64,000 bases of DNA, taken from contig JAIOJX010000004.1 of the NCBI GenBank assembly GCA_022376925.1, forward strand, positions 128,985,123 through 129,049,122, given 5' to 3'. Positions 46,481-58,124 of this stretch are shown one piece after another; position 1 is the first letter of the stretch, and every line of letters starts with the position of its first letter. This DNA comes from Tragulus kanchil. Taxonomy: Eukaryota; Chordata; Mammalia; Artiodactyla; Tragulidae. The translations under genes were made by a program, and so were the position numbers. A model generated the notes under the pieces. The model was not told the DNA's origin and did not search any database. It saw nothing but the letters and a program-made list of their open reading frames with translations.

Positions 46481-47955
46481 GGATTAAAACCCATTAATAA
46501 GTAAGAAGCTCATCAGTAGTTTGGGGTCACAAATCTGGTCTTCCTGTCAGGTTTGAGCCTCAGATTTTCTACACTAATAGCTATGGGACTTCAAGCAAAT
46601 TTCTTAATTAGTTTATACCTCAGTTTATTCACACGTAAAAATGAAAAAGAAATTGCAACTCCTGGATTAGTCTAGAAGTTCCATAACATGTTATGAAAAA
46701 ACCTTCATGGACCTTTTGGTCAATGCCATATTTCACAGGATTGTCAACAAGAAAATTCATGAAGTGTGCTTAGCACAGTGTCTGGAATACAGAAAGAACT
46801 CTCCTGGTATCCACTTTCCTGGTGGATGGTATTTATTATCTTCAGTCCTAGTGGGTGAATTAGACTTTCAGAAATAATCAAAAAGCTACCTGGACTGAAG
46901 CCTGGTAAATAAAGCAACAGGGTCTCTGCTCAAGTAAGAGGGGAAGATCAGGCAATATGAGCAGTTCTCTCTTGTGGTTAATAAACTAACTCTGTAAAAC
47001 AATTCTAGGAAAGTGGGGGGGGCGGGGAGGCAACTCATGTTTTCAGCAATGGTACTCCCAATGTGGCCACTTGGAGGGACAACACCCACTTGGCTGCATC
47101 GGTTCTAACATACTGACATTTGCTGGTTCCACAGTCCCCATAGACAGTAGACATGGAGGCCCTAGAGGCCCTCTGTAATACCTCCTGCTTCACAAACCAC
47201 CTGATGTTGCTTTTCTGCCCAGGAGGCCCAGCTTCTCCCTGAGTATGTGGGTCAAGAACCTCTAGGGAGAGAATGCCCAAGAGGCTTTACGGAGAGGATG
47301 TCACAGAAAGTGATACCCTGAACCAGACCAGGCAGTAACCTGAGTGCTGGGAAGGTCTAGAAATCCAATCTGGGACGAGTGATCAGAGCTGGAACAGTTC
47401 ACTGGCAGAATAATCTTTCTGGGTCCCCAAGGAAGGGGAGGAGGGGCAGACTCACCCCCATGTGGCTGGTCACAGTCACCCCACGACAGCTCTGCAGCCG
47501 TCCTCCTCCTTCTCCTGTCCACTCTGGCAAGACAGGGAGAAGGGGGTGAGGACATAGAGGAGTCCAGAGAGATGCACCCAACCCTGCCACCTGTGAAGAT
47601 GCAAAGCTCGCCTCCTGCACTCCAGCTATTCCCTCTGTCCTTCTCCAGGGATAAGCATACGCTTCCAACTGTTCTCGAGGTTGAAGGAGGAACCTTGGAG
47701 ACTGCCTGTCTTCATTTTACAGGGGAAGAAGCTGAGGCTCAAAGAGAAGGGTGCAGAGGTGGCACCGTTGGTAGTCCATCTATATCCCTCAGTCTACTCC
47801 CAAGGTCACCAGCAGACTGCCTCCTACCCAGAAAGGGCTTCCTACATTCTCTGCCCAAGTGCAGCCTCTGGCCTCAGGCACACACTCAGCCGGCAGGTAG
47901 AACAGGCCAGATGCCAGGGGGTTACACCCGTTATTGCTTAGAAGTGACCCTCCAC
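46481..47955. other. Unique DNA, about 1.5 kb
   Basis: Several frames of 80-136 codons overlap on both strands near 47300-47980 without domains. A short G run lies at 47014-47030. Confidence 0.45.
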
Positions 47956-47958
47956 CTG

Positions 47959-48174
47959 CTGCTGCTGTTGTTCAGTCGCTAAGTCATGCCTAACACTCCT
48001 GACCCCGTAGACTGTCGCCTTTCAGGCTCCCCTGTCCATGAGATTTCCCAGGCAAGAATACTGGAGTGAAAGATACCATTTCCTTCTTCAGAGGATCTTC
48101 CCAAACCAGGAGAGGAGCCTACGTCTCCTGCATTGGCAGGCAGATTCTTTACCACTGAGCCACCAGGGAAGGCC
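47959..48174 (-). mobile_element. Bov-tA/Bov-A SINE
   Basis: GTTGTTCAGTCGCTAAGTCA, CAGGCAAGAATACTGGAGTG and TTACCACTGAGCCACCAGGG. Possibly flanked by a short duplication, ACCCTC. Confidence 0.88.
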
Positions 48175-48314
48175 AACCCTCAGTCTACCAGGGGAATCAT
48201 TTCAAGGCAGTTTCAAGCCACATAGCTTCTTAGAGGGCCATTTTCTCATCCAGTTCAGGCCCCAATGTTAAAACAACCAGGGGAAATACTTTCATATTCA
48301 AGCAAGAAATACTA

Positions 48315-48855
48315 ACCTGAAGGTTCTAACCATTTTTGTTTCCAAGGATCTCTTTGGCAATCTGGTGGAGAGTGTGAACCTCTCTTCAGGAAAATTATTT
48401 TTGATGCACAAAATATACAGGATTATAAAGGACACTAAATATGCTTTAAAAAACCATTGCCAAACTAATTTTTAAATAGTTTTGGAATATCATAACATTC
48501 AGATGTCTTTATCACAACAAAGAAGAATAAGATCGAAACGAGAGCTTCATAATAAACATGATTTGAGAGAACCGATGGGCATAACTAATAGTTTCTGTAC
48601 CAGCTGTGCTGTGACATGAAAGCATGTGTCACTTCTGTTGTTGACAAAGTCGCAAGCATGGCTGATACAACTGTGGTCTTGCCTACAATCACAATTGGAG
48701 AAAAGGAGACCATTCACTTAGAAGGAATAAAGATGTAATTATTTCCCATCAAAGTTAAAAATTTTTCATCCAAGTTCACAGATCCCCTAAAATCTCTACA
48801 TGGACCCTCCAGGGGGCCATGAACACCAGACAGGTTAGGAATCCTATGCAGGAAT
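48315..48855. mobile_element. Old hAT-like MER DNA transposon
   Basis: About 540 bases with partly conserved inverted ends: CCTGAAGGTTCTAACC at the left, GGTTAGGAATCC at the right. The interior carries GCTGTGACATGAAAGCATGT, TGTTGACAAAGTCGCAAGCA and TCCAAGTTCACAGATCCCCT, phrases I know from a mammalian MER element whose name I do not trust. Confidence 0.6.
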
Positions 48856-49287
48856 ATCTATGTGACTTGCTAACTGGTGACTCAAAATGGGTTCAACAGC
48901 CCCTTGAATTTCCACTCCCTTTCTGAACACTTCAGTCCCAAAGGCATTAGCTAGGGCACAGCAAGGTGGTGAGCAGCAGAGCTGCAGGAGTCCACAGTGG
49001 CTCAGAGCAGGCTATCAGAGTTTGAACAGGCTGGTAGCAGACCTTGGGAGATATAGAAGGGCATTGATCAAATCCATAAATATTTACTAATAAGAGCAAG
49101 GTTTCACATTGTTAGGAAAGACAGTTACAAATACAGAGCAGGAGGTTGGTGAGGGAAGCCAGCATGAGTCCTGCCGTTGGATTTCAATTGAAGACATCTG
49201 TGTGAATTCATGATTTTTAACAGAGAAATATGTACACATACACTCTCGCTTTGACCACAGAGAAGGCCTGGGAGCAGCAACAAATAC
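48856..49287. other. Unique DNA
   Basis: Nothing recognised. Confidence 0.4.
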
Positions 49288-49363
49288 TTATTATTCAGTC
49301 GCCCAGTTGTGTCTGACTCTTTGCGACCCCATGGACTGCAGCACGCCAGGCCTCCCTGTCCCT
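49288..49363 (-). mobile_element. Very short BovB/Bov-A 3' end
   Basis: TTCAGTCGCCCAGTTGTGTC, GACCCCATGGACTGCAGCAC: about 75 bases of the terminal region only. AAATACT occurs on both sides and may be the target duplication. Confidence 0.8.
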
Positions 49364-51250
49364 TCTAAATACTATTTACTTCTAAAAGAGAACAAGGTTC
49401 TTTCGAGAAATAGTTGATCCAGGACTGGAATGAGCCTAGAGCACTCAAAGAACGATAGGGTTCACATGAAAGAATACAGAAGTCAGCTTGAATATGTTCC
49501 CAGTGGCCAAAACAGGGACAATCTGAACATCAAAATAATTATCAAGAATTCAAGTTTGTTAAATATAAAGAAAAATCGTGAGTCTCTACAGATATAAATA
49601 AATAGATGAACTAGTTGAATGATAAAAAATGAGATGTTTATACAGTTTCAAGACACCTCCCCACAAAATGCATATCAATTGCACAGGGAAAAAGAGTACC
49701 TTTACAGCAGGAAAGCCTAGAAGACACCACCTTAATCTAGTAATCAAAGGTGACAACACCAGTCAAAGCATAAGGAGGCATCAGGGCCTCTTAGTAAGAT
49801 GCAGTGAAAAGCACATAAGCTAACTGTGGTGGTTTTCCTGCCAAATCTGCCCAGTCTGAACATAATCACGAGGAAACATCAGACATCTACACTGAAGGAT
49901 GTGCGACAAAGTACGGGCCTGAGAACTTCCAAGTCAAGGTGCTAAAAATCAAGGTCTGTTCCAGGCTGAAGGAGGCCTGATGATACTCGACAACCACAGG
50001 CAGCCTGTGTTTCTGAACGTTGCTGTGAGGACATGATTAGGACAATTGGCAAAACCTGAATGGGGTGTGAGGCCTTGATGATAGCAGAGCATCTATATTT
50101 ATGTCCTGATCTTGGTGGTCACACAAAACAGCTTTTTCTGGAAAATATCTTCTCACATATCCCAGGGTGACAGGATACAAGCTGGAAATTCACTCTTAAA
50201 AAGTTCAAAGAAAAAGGTGTTCTTTGTACCGTCCTTCCAATCGTTTTTGAAAGTCTGGGGTTGATTCAAAATATAAAAAGAGGGGCAAAGGCTGATTCTG
50301 TGACCTACAGTCCATCAGGTACCTTCAGCTAGGACACAAGAGGAAACAAAAAAAAAAAATAACCGAAGGAAGATTAGGGACTGTGGATGTCTTGGAACAG
50401 AGTTGTGACCTTATATTTAGAGAATCCTGTTCATTTCAGTTGAGAGGCATGGACAGACATTCTCCACTACTACCAAGCCTTAGAGGGTGGACATATCTGC
50501 CTAAGAGAGAAAACAACTCGTGCCCCCATGGCATGATGAGCAAAGAAGTGGCAGAGACAGAGCCACTGAGCACTAGAACCAGAGCAGGGCATGAGAAGGT
50601 CTGAGTGCAGCCTGCCCTTCCAGAGTTTAGGGTGGGAGGGACAAAGAACACAGAATATCTGCCAGGAGCAGCTGACATCACAGAGGACAGCTGTTTTGGG
50701 GCACCTCGAAAGGATCCAACCCCAATGATAAGGTGATCCCACAGCCAGAAGCTTGGAGGCAAGGGGAGAGGGGAAGTAGAAGAGGGGAACCATGCCTGGT
50801 CAATAGGCGGGTGAGCCCCCAAGTCAGGGAATAAGACAGTGCACAGTGCCTGACACCACTGCAGGGAAAGGAGATCTCTGAAGACCTACGACCTATGACA
50901 GCACTCCAAGAGAGAGCACTGCTATTTGAGAACTGACGCCCAGAGGGGCTCAGCCCCAGAATTCAATTGTATAAATACTGAACCAAAGTCACAAAAAGCC
51001 ATCAGGAGCACAGTACGCAGCAGAAGAGGAAGGAAAGAGCAAGTAAGAAAGAGAAATCCTAGAACAAAGCACACTCCACCCTTCCCCACAGCAAGTTTCC
51101 AAGCCTGGACCAGACCCAGAAGTTCTGAACTGGAAGAAAACTTGAAACTTTCAGTTGGATCTTAGTCATACTGGAATGCAAGACTAAAACACCTGAAAGT
51201 GACCAAACGTCTATGGACTCTTCTAGGGACAGAGAAGCTTTTTATTATTT
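49364..51250. other. Unique DNA, about 1.9 kb
   Basis: No gene called. Overlapping minus frames at 50436-50822 lack domains. An A run is at about 50349-50360. Confidence 0.45.
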
Positions 51251-51290
51251 TTTATTTTTTTGGGGGGGGGGGGTGGCGGGGACAGGGGGA
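51241..51290. repeat. T-rich then G-rich low-complexity tract
   Basis: T-rich bases run into 12 consecutive Gs (51262-51273), then TGGCGGGGACAGGGGG. It has at least four G blocks and so meets a G-quadruplex pattern. Run length is uncertain in sequencing. Confidence 0.85.
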
Positions 51291-51794
51291 GAGGAAAAGC
51301 AGAAAGAGCTCATATGAAAAGCAGTGGTGAGCAGGAATAACATGACTCTGCTTCTCCCGAGCAAGTCCAGCCCGTTCAATCCACCATGACATACGCATTA
51401 TCCTGTTGAGTCCTCATGGCACCCTAGGAGCAAGCCCGACTGAAAGGCACCGAGTGCAGGCTCTGGGTACCAGTCACAGCACCTGGTGTGCCAGCCTTCC
51501 CAGAGTCCCCGGCGTTGCACCAGCACTTCACACATGGGTACCCAGTGAGTGGACACCAACAGGCAAGCCGGTAGGTGGGCAGGAGAAACCAATGGAGGAT
51601 AATGCAAAGCACAGGTGCAGGGAATTTCTTTTGCTTTGTCGTGGTGCCCTGGGAAACCCACAGCTACAGAGGATTAGCAATCAGAGATGGGTGGTTCGTC
51701 CAGGCAGAAAACACTGTGAAAGCTAAAAGCCCAGCAGAGAAACGCTCAAACCAGGGATGATCCCAGACATAAGATTCTGTTTATTCACCCATCA

Positions 51795-51945
51795 CTCTGT
51801 TCCTTACTCCTGCTTGTACACTAGCATCACCTGGGAGCTTATTAAAATCCCGATGCCTGGGCCCTAAACGCAAAGACGCTAGACACTGGATTTTCTTTTA
51901 AGTTCCCTGGATGATTCTAATGAGCTCAGGTTGAAAAGCACAGGT
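51795..51945 (-). mobile_element. MER5-type hAT relic
   Basis: TAGCATCACCTGGGAGCTTA, CCCGATGCCTGGGCCCTAAA and AGCTCAGGTTGAAAAGCACA match the MER5 group; ends are incomplete. Confidence 0.7.
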
Positions 51946-52889
51946 TGACCTCCGATAGATTTTGTTGTTTCAGGTTGGGGGCAAAACAAAAAACGTTTTG
52001 TCTCAATTAAAAATGTCAACTCCTGAAAGGTGTGTCTGAGCATATGAACCTCAACACTGCAAAGTAACTTGCACATAATATAAACATACTAGCGAGCACG
52101 CCAGCTCGCGTCACTTACTAGGTTTAAGTACAGAGAGACAGAGATTCATCTATCTTCCTGTGCTAGTGGTAAAATTTATTTTTTAAAAGTATTTTTCCTG
52201 CACTGGGAGAAGACAATCATCGTTCATCTTTTCTACACTTGCCTGCCCCCCCTTACAAAAAAATACATACATTCACATGGAAGTTACAAAAAAAGAACAA
52301 AGCCATTCGACCACCTGGGTAACTGAACTGGGGGACTTTGTTTTCGTAGAACCAGCCAAAACCCCAGACTACAGCATTTCCATCCATCCCCTGACGCCTG
52401 CATGTCAATGAACGCAGAAAACAGAGGGTGAATGAGTCTACACTTTTACATTATTTAACTCCAAAACCACTTTCAACTTCCACCCCTTTTAATGTTCACA
52501 TCTCCCCTTTACTCACATTATAAGGTCCAGATTCCTCTGCTTGAAAGTCAAGGTCCTTCGATCCATTTCCAACCTTTACCTCTTTCTCCCCATTCTCCCC
52601 CAGAACAAATTATCTTTCAAAGCTAATAAGCCCTCTCACGATCCCAAACGTTGTCACCTTTTTTCTTCCATGTACTTTTTTCCTCATTAAAAAGTATTTT
52701 TGACTAATTTTTTTCCTCCTGAAGATAATAGTGTTTCACGTTACATACTTTCTGAAGCAAGGACATATTTAAATAACCATAGATACATACACTTGTCCTT
52801 ACTACTCATAAAAAGACAATGCTTACCGTACTATGGATAAGCACAGGGAGAGGTTCGTCAGTCTCATGGCTCCAACCCTTCGTCCCTCT
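51946..52889. other. Unique DNA
   Basis: No gene recognised. 52520-52660 has weak L2 character. Confidence 0.4.
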
Positions 52890-53398
52890 CCTCGGCCTTT
52901 GCAATGTGACCCGGCTGCTCTACCGACCAAAAGGTGGCACGTTTCCCCCTCGGTCCTCAGTTGGTGACTTGCTCTGACCACCGGGCAGGCCTCACACAAG
53001 CCAAAGCTTGAACAGAACTCAAGCGGTTTCTACCTTTGCTTCTGCTCATCTGTGAATGGTTGGAGAACACGCCAGAGCTAGCCCATTGGAGGATGACAGA
53101 CACATGACCCCAAGACTCCAATTGCCCCAGCCAACAGCCAATCGACTGCCAGACCGTCAGGTGTGCGAACTCAGCTGAGACCGGAAGAGTGGACTCCCAG
53201 CTGTGTCCGTGCTAAATTAGCAACGCTTGCGACCCTTATGCCACTGCGCCCAAGCAAGACCAGAGCTCACCACACAAGCTCAGCCTAAACTACCATCTTG
53301 CATACTGATAGATTTAATAAAATACAATTATTTTCAGCCACTTAGTTTCAGGATGGTGTGTTTCACATATTATTGTGGTAATTGATAAATGATACAAG
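52890..53398 (+). mobile_element. MLT1-type LTR (ERVL-MaLR)
   Basis: CAGTTGGTGACTTGCTCTGA, TTGGAGGATGACAGACACAT, GCCAACAGCCAATCGACTGC and the terminal TCAGCCACTTAGTTTCAGGA ... TTGATAAATGATACAAG are in the order expected of an MLT1 LTR. An old solo LTR with no internal region. Confidence 0.75.
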
Positions 53399-54150
53399 TG
53401 CTATAGTAAAGGCTGTCTGGTGGTAACTTAAGTGAAAACAACTGGGCAAAGACTAGACAGCAAGACCCATGGGTGCGGGGACTATGCCAGGTGGTTCGCC
53501 ATTGCATCCCCTTTGCACCCATAGGGAAAGTCATAGGTACTCAGTAACATGTGCTGAATGAGGAAAACATCTGGTTGCAACAGACCCTACACTGTGACAG
53601 TTCTCAGAATAGTCATAAAATCATTAACTCCCAAACTTTTAAAATGATAACTGACCCACTACTAACATTTACTTACCTCTTTCCCTTTCCAAGTCCAAAT
53701 CCTCAGCTAGCGCACACAAACCACAGTGAAAAAATGGGTTGCTGTAAAAGCCTTTTCCCAAGCACATCGATGACTCTGCCCTATCACATAAAGTCAGTTC
53801 TTCCCAGCTGCCAGGCTGCTTCTGCAAGAGCTAGAGCCCAGCCAGCTACAGTAGCTGGTATAAAAGCTAATCTTAGAAAACACACATCACTTCTCCAACC
53901 CCGTAATTAAGACCAGAAAGCTGTAACGGAGACATTCATAAAACTGGGGTTTCCAAGTGCCAGTTTTGCCTTGGAGTTCTGCACAATGGGCCAGACTTGG
54001 GGGAAAGCTGCCCAGAACAATCTGATGGGCAGGAGGACGGGCTCCTGAATGGTCAGCGGCCAACGGGAGCAGGCCCAAGCCAGTGCTTTCCAAATCCTTT
54101 TCTCCTAGGACATCATCAGCACTTCTCTGTCCACCTGCGGTCACCATGAA
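53399..54150. other. Unique DNA
   Basis: A 119-codon plus frame (53551-53910) shows no domain. Nothing else recognised. Confidence 0.45.
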
Positions 54151-55049
54151 GGGCCAAGACTAAACAACGATTAGCAAATCCTTTATATGACTAGAAGAAC
54201 ACATTTCTGTGGACAAGGTTAGTAACTTTGGCTCTCGGAGCTCTGTCTTTATTAATGTCGCCAGTGGCTAGTCGTAAATGAGAAGGCTTTTTAACATCTC
54301 AAAAGGATATTTCTATGTCACCAATTTTATCTTTCACAGAAGGGACCAGTTTCAACCGACTCTTTCCAGTCTTCGTACTTGACTCCAAGTCAGATGCCAA
54401 GATGATTAAACTCATGTAGACGGTACTTATTAACCGAGTTCTGATTTATTAACAGGCTAATTTAGACACAGTCATAACAAGAATTGGGACGCTACAGCCG
54501 CTCCTGCCCCAAAGGCAACCATATGCACGTGCTTTACCTCTGAGACTACGTATGTGGACTAGCGGGTTGATATTGGCAGGTCCTCCTTGAATACACTTAG
54601 GAGCCTGTCTCTTTGATAGAGCCGGAGGGTAAAACCGCCACATCCACATATGTCTTCAATTGCTGAGATAGTCTTTTCCCACCACTTCCCACTGTAGAGA
54701 ATTTTTCAATCTGTTTAATAGGAGGGAGGAGCCAGGTTGCTATTTTGGGTTTAACTATGAAATATTTATCAAGTTCTAACTTACCAAGAGCTATCTGAAA
54801 CCCCAGGGCCTTAGGATTGTATCATTTTTATAAACAGAGGCCTGGAAATTGATCAGGTAATGGGAGGAGGAAGAGGGAAGGTCACCCTGATTCGAAGGAG
54901 CAGCAGGCCAGGGAGCTTAGATTATAAGCACCCAAAAGACAGGAAGGGCAACTTTTACATGCTTCATTCACTGTTATGGGCATAGAATATGAAAATAGAC
55001 AAGAACCATCAAGATCATGTATGACAAACGGCATTTTATAAGAGGAAAC

Positions 55050-55110
55050 TAAAGCCCAGAGAGGTTAGGTAATTTACCCAAGGCCACACAGCAAGTCAGG
55101 GCAGGAATCG
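55050..55110 (-). repeat. MIR fragment, upstream copy
   Basis: AAAGCCCAGAGAGGTTAGGT and GGCCACACAGCAAGTCAGGG. Repeated at 56194-56254. Confidence 0.8.
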
Positions 55111-56193
55111 AGATGGATTTTTTTTCAGCAAATAACCATGAGTACCATCTACAAAGACAGGGCAGTATTACAGGGTTTGATGTTGTAGTTACAACCGCTG
55201 TACAAACTCTCAAATGCTCTTATCTCTGGGGCCCAAGCTTAGTGTATTCGTACTGGTAGCATTTCTCACTAAAGCTCCTAGGACTCCCCAGGATGGGCCA
55301 AGACTAAACAACGATTAGCAAATCCTTTATATGACTAGAAGAACACATTTCTGTGGACAAGGTTAGTAACTTTGGCTCTCGGAGCTCTGTCTTTATTAAT
55401 GTCGCCAGTGGCTAGTCGTAAATGAGAAGGCTTTTTAACATCTCAAAAGGATATTTCTATGTCACCAATTTTATCTTTCACAGAAGGGACCAGTTTCAAC
55501 CGACTCTTTCCAGTCTTCGTACTTGACTCCAAGTCAGATGCCAAGATGATTAAACTCATGTAGACGGTACTTATTAACCGAGTTCTGATTTATTAACAGG
55601 CTAATTTAGACACAGTCATAACAAGAATTGGGACGCTACAGCCGCTCCTGCCCCAAAGGCAACCATATGCACGTGCTTTACCTCTGAGACTACGTATGTG
55701 GACTAGCGGGTTGATATTGGCAGGTCCTCCTTGAATACACTTAGGAGCCTGTCTCTTTGATAGAGCCGGAGGGTAAAACCGCCACATCCACATATGTCTT
55801 CAATTGCTGAGATAGTCTTTTCCCACCACTTCCCACTGTAGAGAATTTTTCAATCTGTTTAATAGGAGGGAGGAGCCAGGTTGCTATTTTGGGTTTAACT
55901 ATGAAATATTTATCAAGTTCTAACTTACCAAGAGCTATCTGAAACCCCAGGGCCTTAGGATTGTATCATTTTTATAAACAGAGGCCTGGAAATTGATCAG
56001 GTAATGGGAGGAGGAAGAGGGAAGGTCACCCTGATTCGAAGGAGCAGCAGGCCAGGGAGCTTAGATTATAAGCACCCAAAAGACAGGAAGGGCAACTTTT
56101 ACATGCTTCATTCACTGTTATGGGCATAGAATATGAAAATAGACAAGAACCATCAAGATCATGTATGACAAACGGCATTTTATAAGAGGAAAC

Positions 56194-56254
56194 TAAAGCC
56201 CAGAGAGGTTAGGTAATTTACCCAAGGCCACACAGCAAGTCAGGGCAGGAATCG
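56194..56254 (-). repeat. MIR fragment, downstream copy
   Basis: Same relic as 55050-55110, displaced by 1144 bases. Confidence 0.8.
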
Positions 56255-56455
56255 AGATGGATTTTTTTTTTTTTCAGCAAATAACCATGAGTACCATCTA
56301 CAAAGACAGGGCAGTATTACAGGGTTTGATGTTGTAGTTACAACCGCTGTACAAACTCTCAAATGCTCTTATCTCTGGGGCCCAAGCTTAGTGTATTCGT
56401 ACTGGTAGCATTTCTCACTAAACATTAGCTCCCAATAGTGAAAAATTTATGGTTT

Positions 56456-57022
56456 GGAGCAAGGGTTCTAAACCTCAGGACTGGGCTTCCTCTGGTGGTC
56501 CAGTGGGTACGGACACCGTCTTGCAGTGCAAGGGACGACGGTTTGATCCCTGGCCTGGGAAGATCCCACGTGCCGCGGAACGGCTGGACCCATGTGTCCA
56601 ATGACCGAGCCGGAGCTCTGGAGCACATGCGCCCAGAGCCGGCGCTCTGCAGCGAGAGAGGCCACCGCGATGGGAGGCCCACAGAAGCCAAAGAGAAAAG
56701 ACGGATGAAAATAGAGAAATGAAAGACCAATAGAAGTGGCCCGCCCGCTCCCCTCCCTCCCCAACCCGACCCCCGCCCCAAATAAATAAATAAATAAATC
56801 TTTTTAAAAAATAAATAAATAAATAAACCTCAGGACTACTGACAGTTTGGGTTGGATAATTCTTCACTGGGTATAGGTAAGGGGCTACCCTGTGCATTAA
56901 AAAATGTCTGACAGTCTCCGTAGCTTCTGCTGCTAGGTATCAGAAACATCAAGTTTGGTATTCCAGGCACTGCCAAATGTCCTCTAGGGAGTGGAATTGC
57001 CCCAGTTTGGAACCACTGATTT
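56456..57022 (-). mobile_element. MER20 (hAT) split by a SINE
   Basis: Left end 56456-56482 (AGCAAGGGTTCTAAACCTCA) and right part 56825-57022 (GGGTTGGATAATTCTTCACT, CTACCCTGTGCATTAAAAAA, CACTGCCAAATGTCCTCTAG, GGAACCACTG) form one antisense MER20 when the SINE is removed. Confidence 0.85.
56483..56824 (+). mobile_element. Type I tRNA-Glu SINE inserted in MER20
   Basis: GGGCTTCCTCTGGTGGTCCA, CGGTTTGATCCCTGGCC, GAGCCGGAGCTCTGGAGCAC, (AAAT)n tail. Exact 13-bp target-site duplication AAACCTCAGGACT at 56470-56482 and 56825-56837. CpG-rich, so probably young. Confidence 0.95.
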
Positions 57023-57254
57023 AAAGCAAAATTGATCTGACATCCGTTCAAGGCTTCACAAAAGCATCATTGAGTTGTATGATATGTTAGTATTAATGAT
57101 AACGAAGGTAAAAGACCTGGAGAATTAAAGAGAAAGGTTTGATCTCATCATAGAATTCTCCAGTGCCTAGAGCCATGCTTGGTACAAAAACCTTATATTC
57201 CATCTTCTTAGAAATTTAATATAAGTAACAATTTTTACTATTCTGTTTTAAATT

Positions 57255-57412
57255 ACTGGTTTTTTTAAGAAATTGATGATGTTTTATTTTTACTGATTAT
57301 TTTTGCCCATGTTGTGTGGCATGCAGGACCTTACTTCCCCAACCAAGGCCTAATCCAGACCTGCTACCTTGGGAGCATGGAGTTATAACCACTGGACTGC
57401 CAAGGAAGTCCC
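57255..57412 (-). mobile_element. tRNA-Glu SINE (antisense, diverged)
   Basis: GTGTGGCATGCAGGACCTTA, CCCCAACCAAGGCCTAATCC and CACTGGACTGCCAAGGAAGT form a diverged CHR-like SINE in reverse. Confidence 0.78.
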
Positions 57413-57639
57413 AAATGTTATTTATTATTAATGATAATTGTTAACTTATTAATAAAACTCTTCTAAATGCTTCAAGTTTACATTCAAATAATTTTCTTTC
57501 ATTTTTGTTACTCCTAATAGACCACGGGTATACTTTTCCTAATGGCCACTGTAGTTCTTTCTTTAAAAAAGAAAAAGAAAAACATAGCCCAAAGGGTATA
57601 CAAAGTACACACAAGTAAAAACAATCCCCGCTCTGTGCG

Positions 57640-57790
57640 ATGGCCTGGAGGGGTGGGATGGGGGGGCTGGGAAGCGGGTGGAGGAGGGAGGGGGGCAGGG
57701 ATATATATACATATGACTAATCTGGGATTATACATATCTGTAAACAGCAAAACTCTGTAAAAATAAAAAGTAAAATAAAAAAAACAAAAC
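57640..57790 (+). mobile_element. Artiodactyl L1 3' end with G-rich tract
   Basis: A G-rich polypurine block (57648-57699) is followed by ATATATATACATATGACTAA, AACAGCAAAACTCTGTAAA and an A-rich tail. This is the usual L1 3' UTR layout. Confidence 0.65.
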
Positions 57791-57843
57791 CAAACTCTGT
57801 TCCCCCCCCCTGCAAAATAACAGTTTTTAAAAAGGCTCATTCA

Positions 57844-58111
57844 TGGGCTTCCCTGGTGGTCCAGTGGGTAAAGAGTCCACCTTGCACTGAAAGGGGCGCC
57901 GATTCGATCCTTGGCATGGGAAGATCCCACATGCTGCGGAGTGGCTGGACCGGTGTGGCCAATTACGAGCCAGCGCTCTGGAGCGCATGCGCGCAGAGCC
58001 GGTGCCCTGCTGCAGGAGAGGCCGCTGTAATGGGAGGCCCACACAGGCCAAAGAACAAAGATGGATGAAAATAAATAAAGACCGATAAAAGTGGCCAAAA
58101 ACTTTTTTTTA
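57844..58111 (+). mobile_element. Type I tRNA-Glu SINE
   Basis: GGGCTTCCCTGGTGGTCCAG, GATTCGATCCTTGGC, AGCGCTCTGGAGCGCATGCG. Probable target-site duplication AAAGGCTCATTCA (57831-57843) versus AAAGTCTTATTCA (about 58112-58124), two mismatches. Confidence 0.9.
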
Positions 58112-58124
58112 AAAGTCTTATTCA

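Larger units (their letters stand above)
54151..56422. repeat. Duplication K (1.14 kb direct pair)
   Basis: 54151-55273 recurs at 55295-56422, offset 1144 rising to 1149 because a T run is 8 long at about 55117-55125 and 13 long at about 56261-56274. The 21-base linker 55274-55294 does not match either flank well. The unit is unique DNA with a short MIR (55050-55110). Confidence 0.97.
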
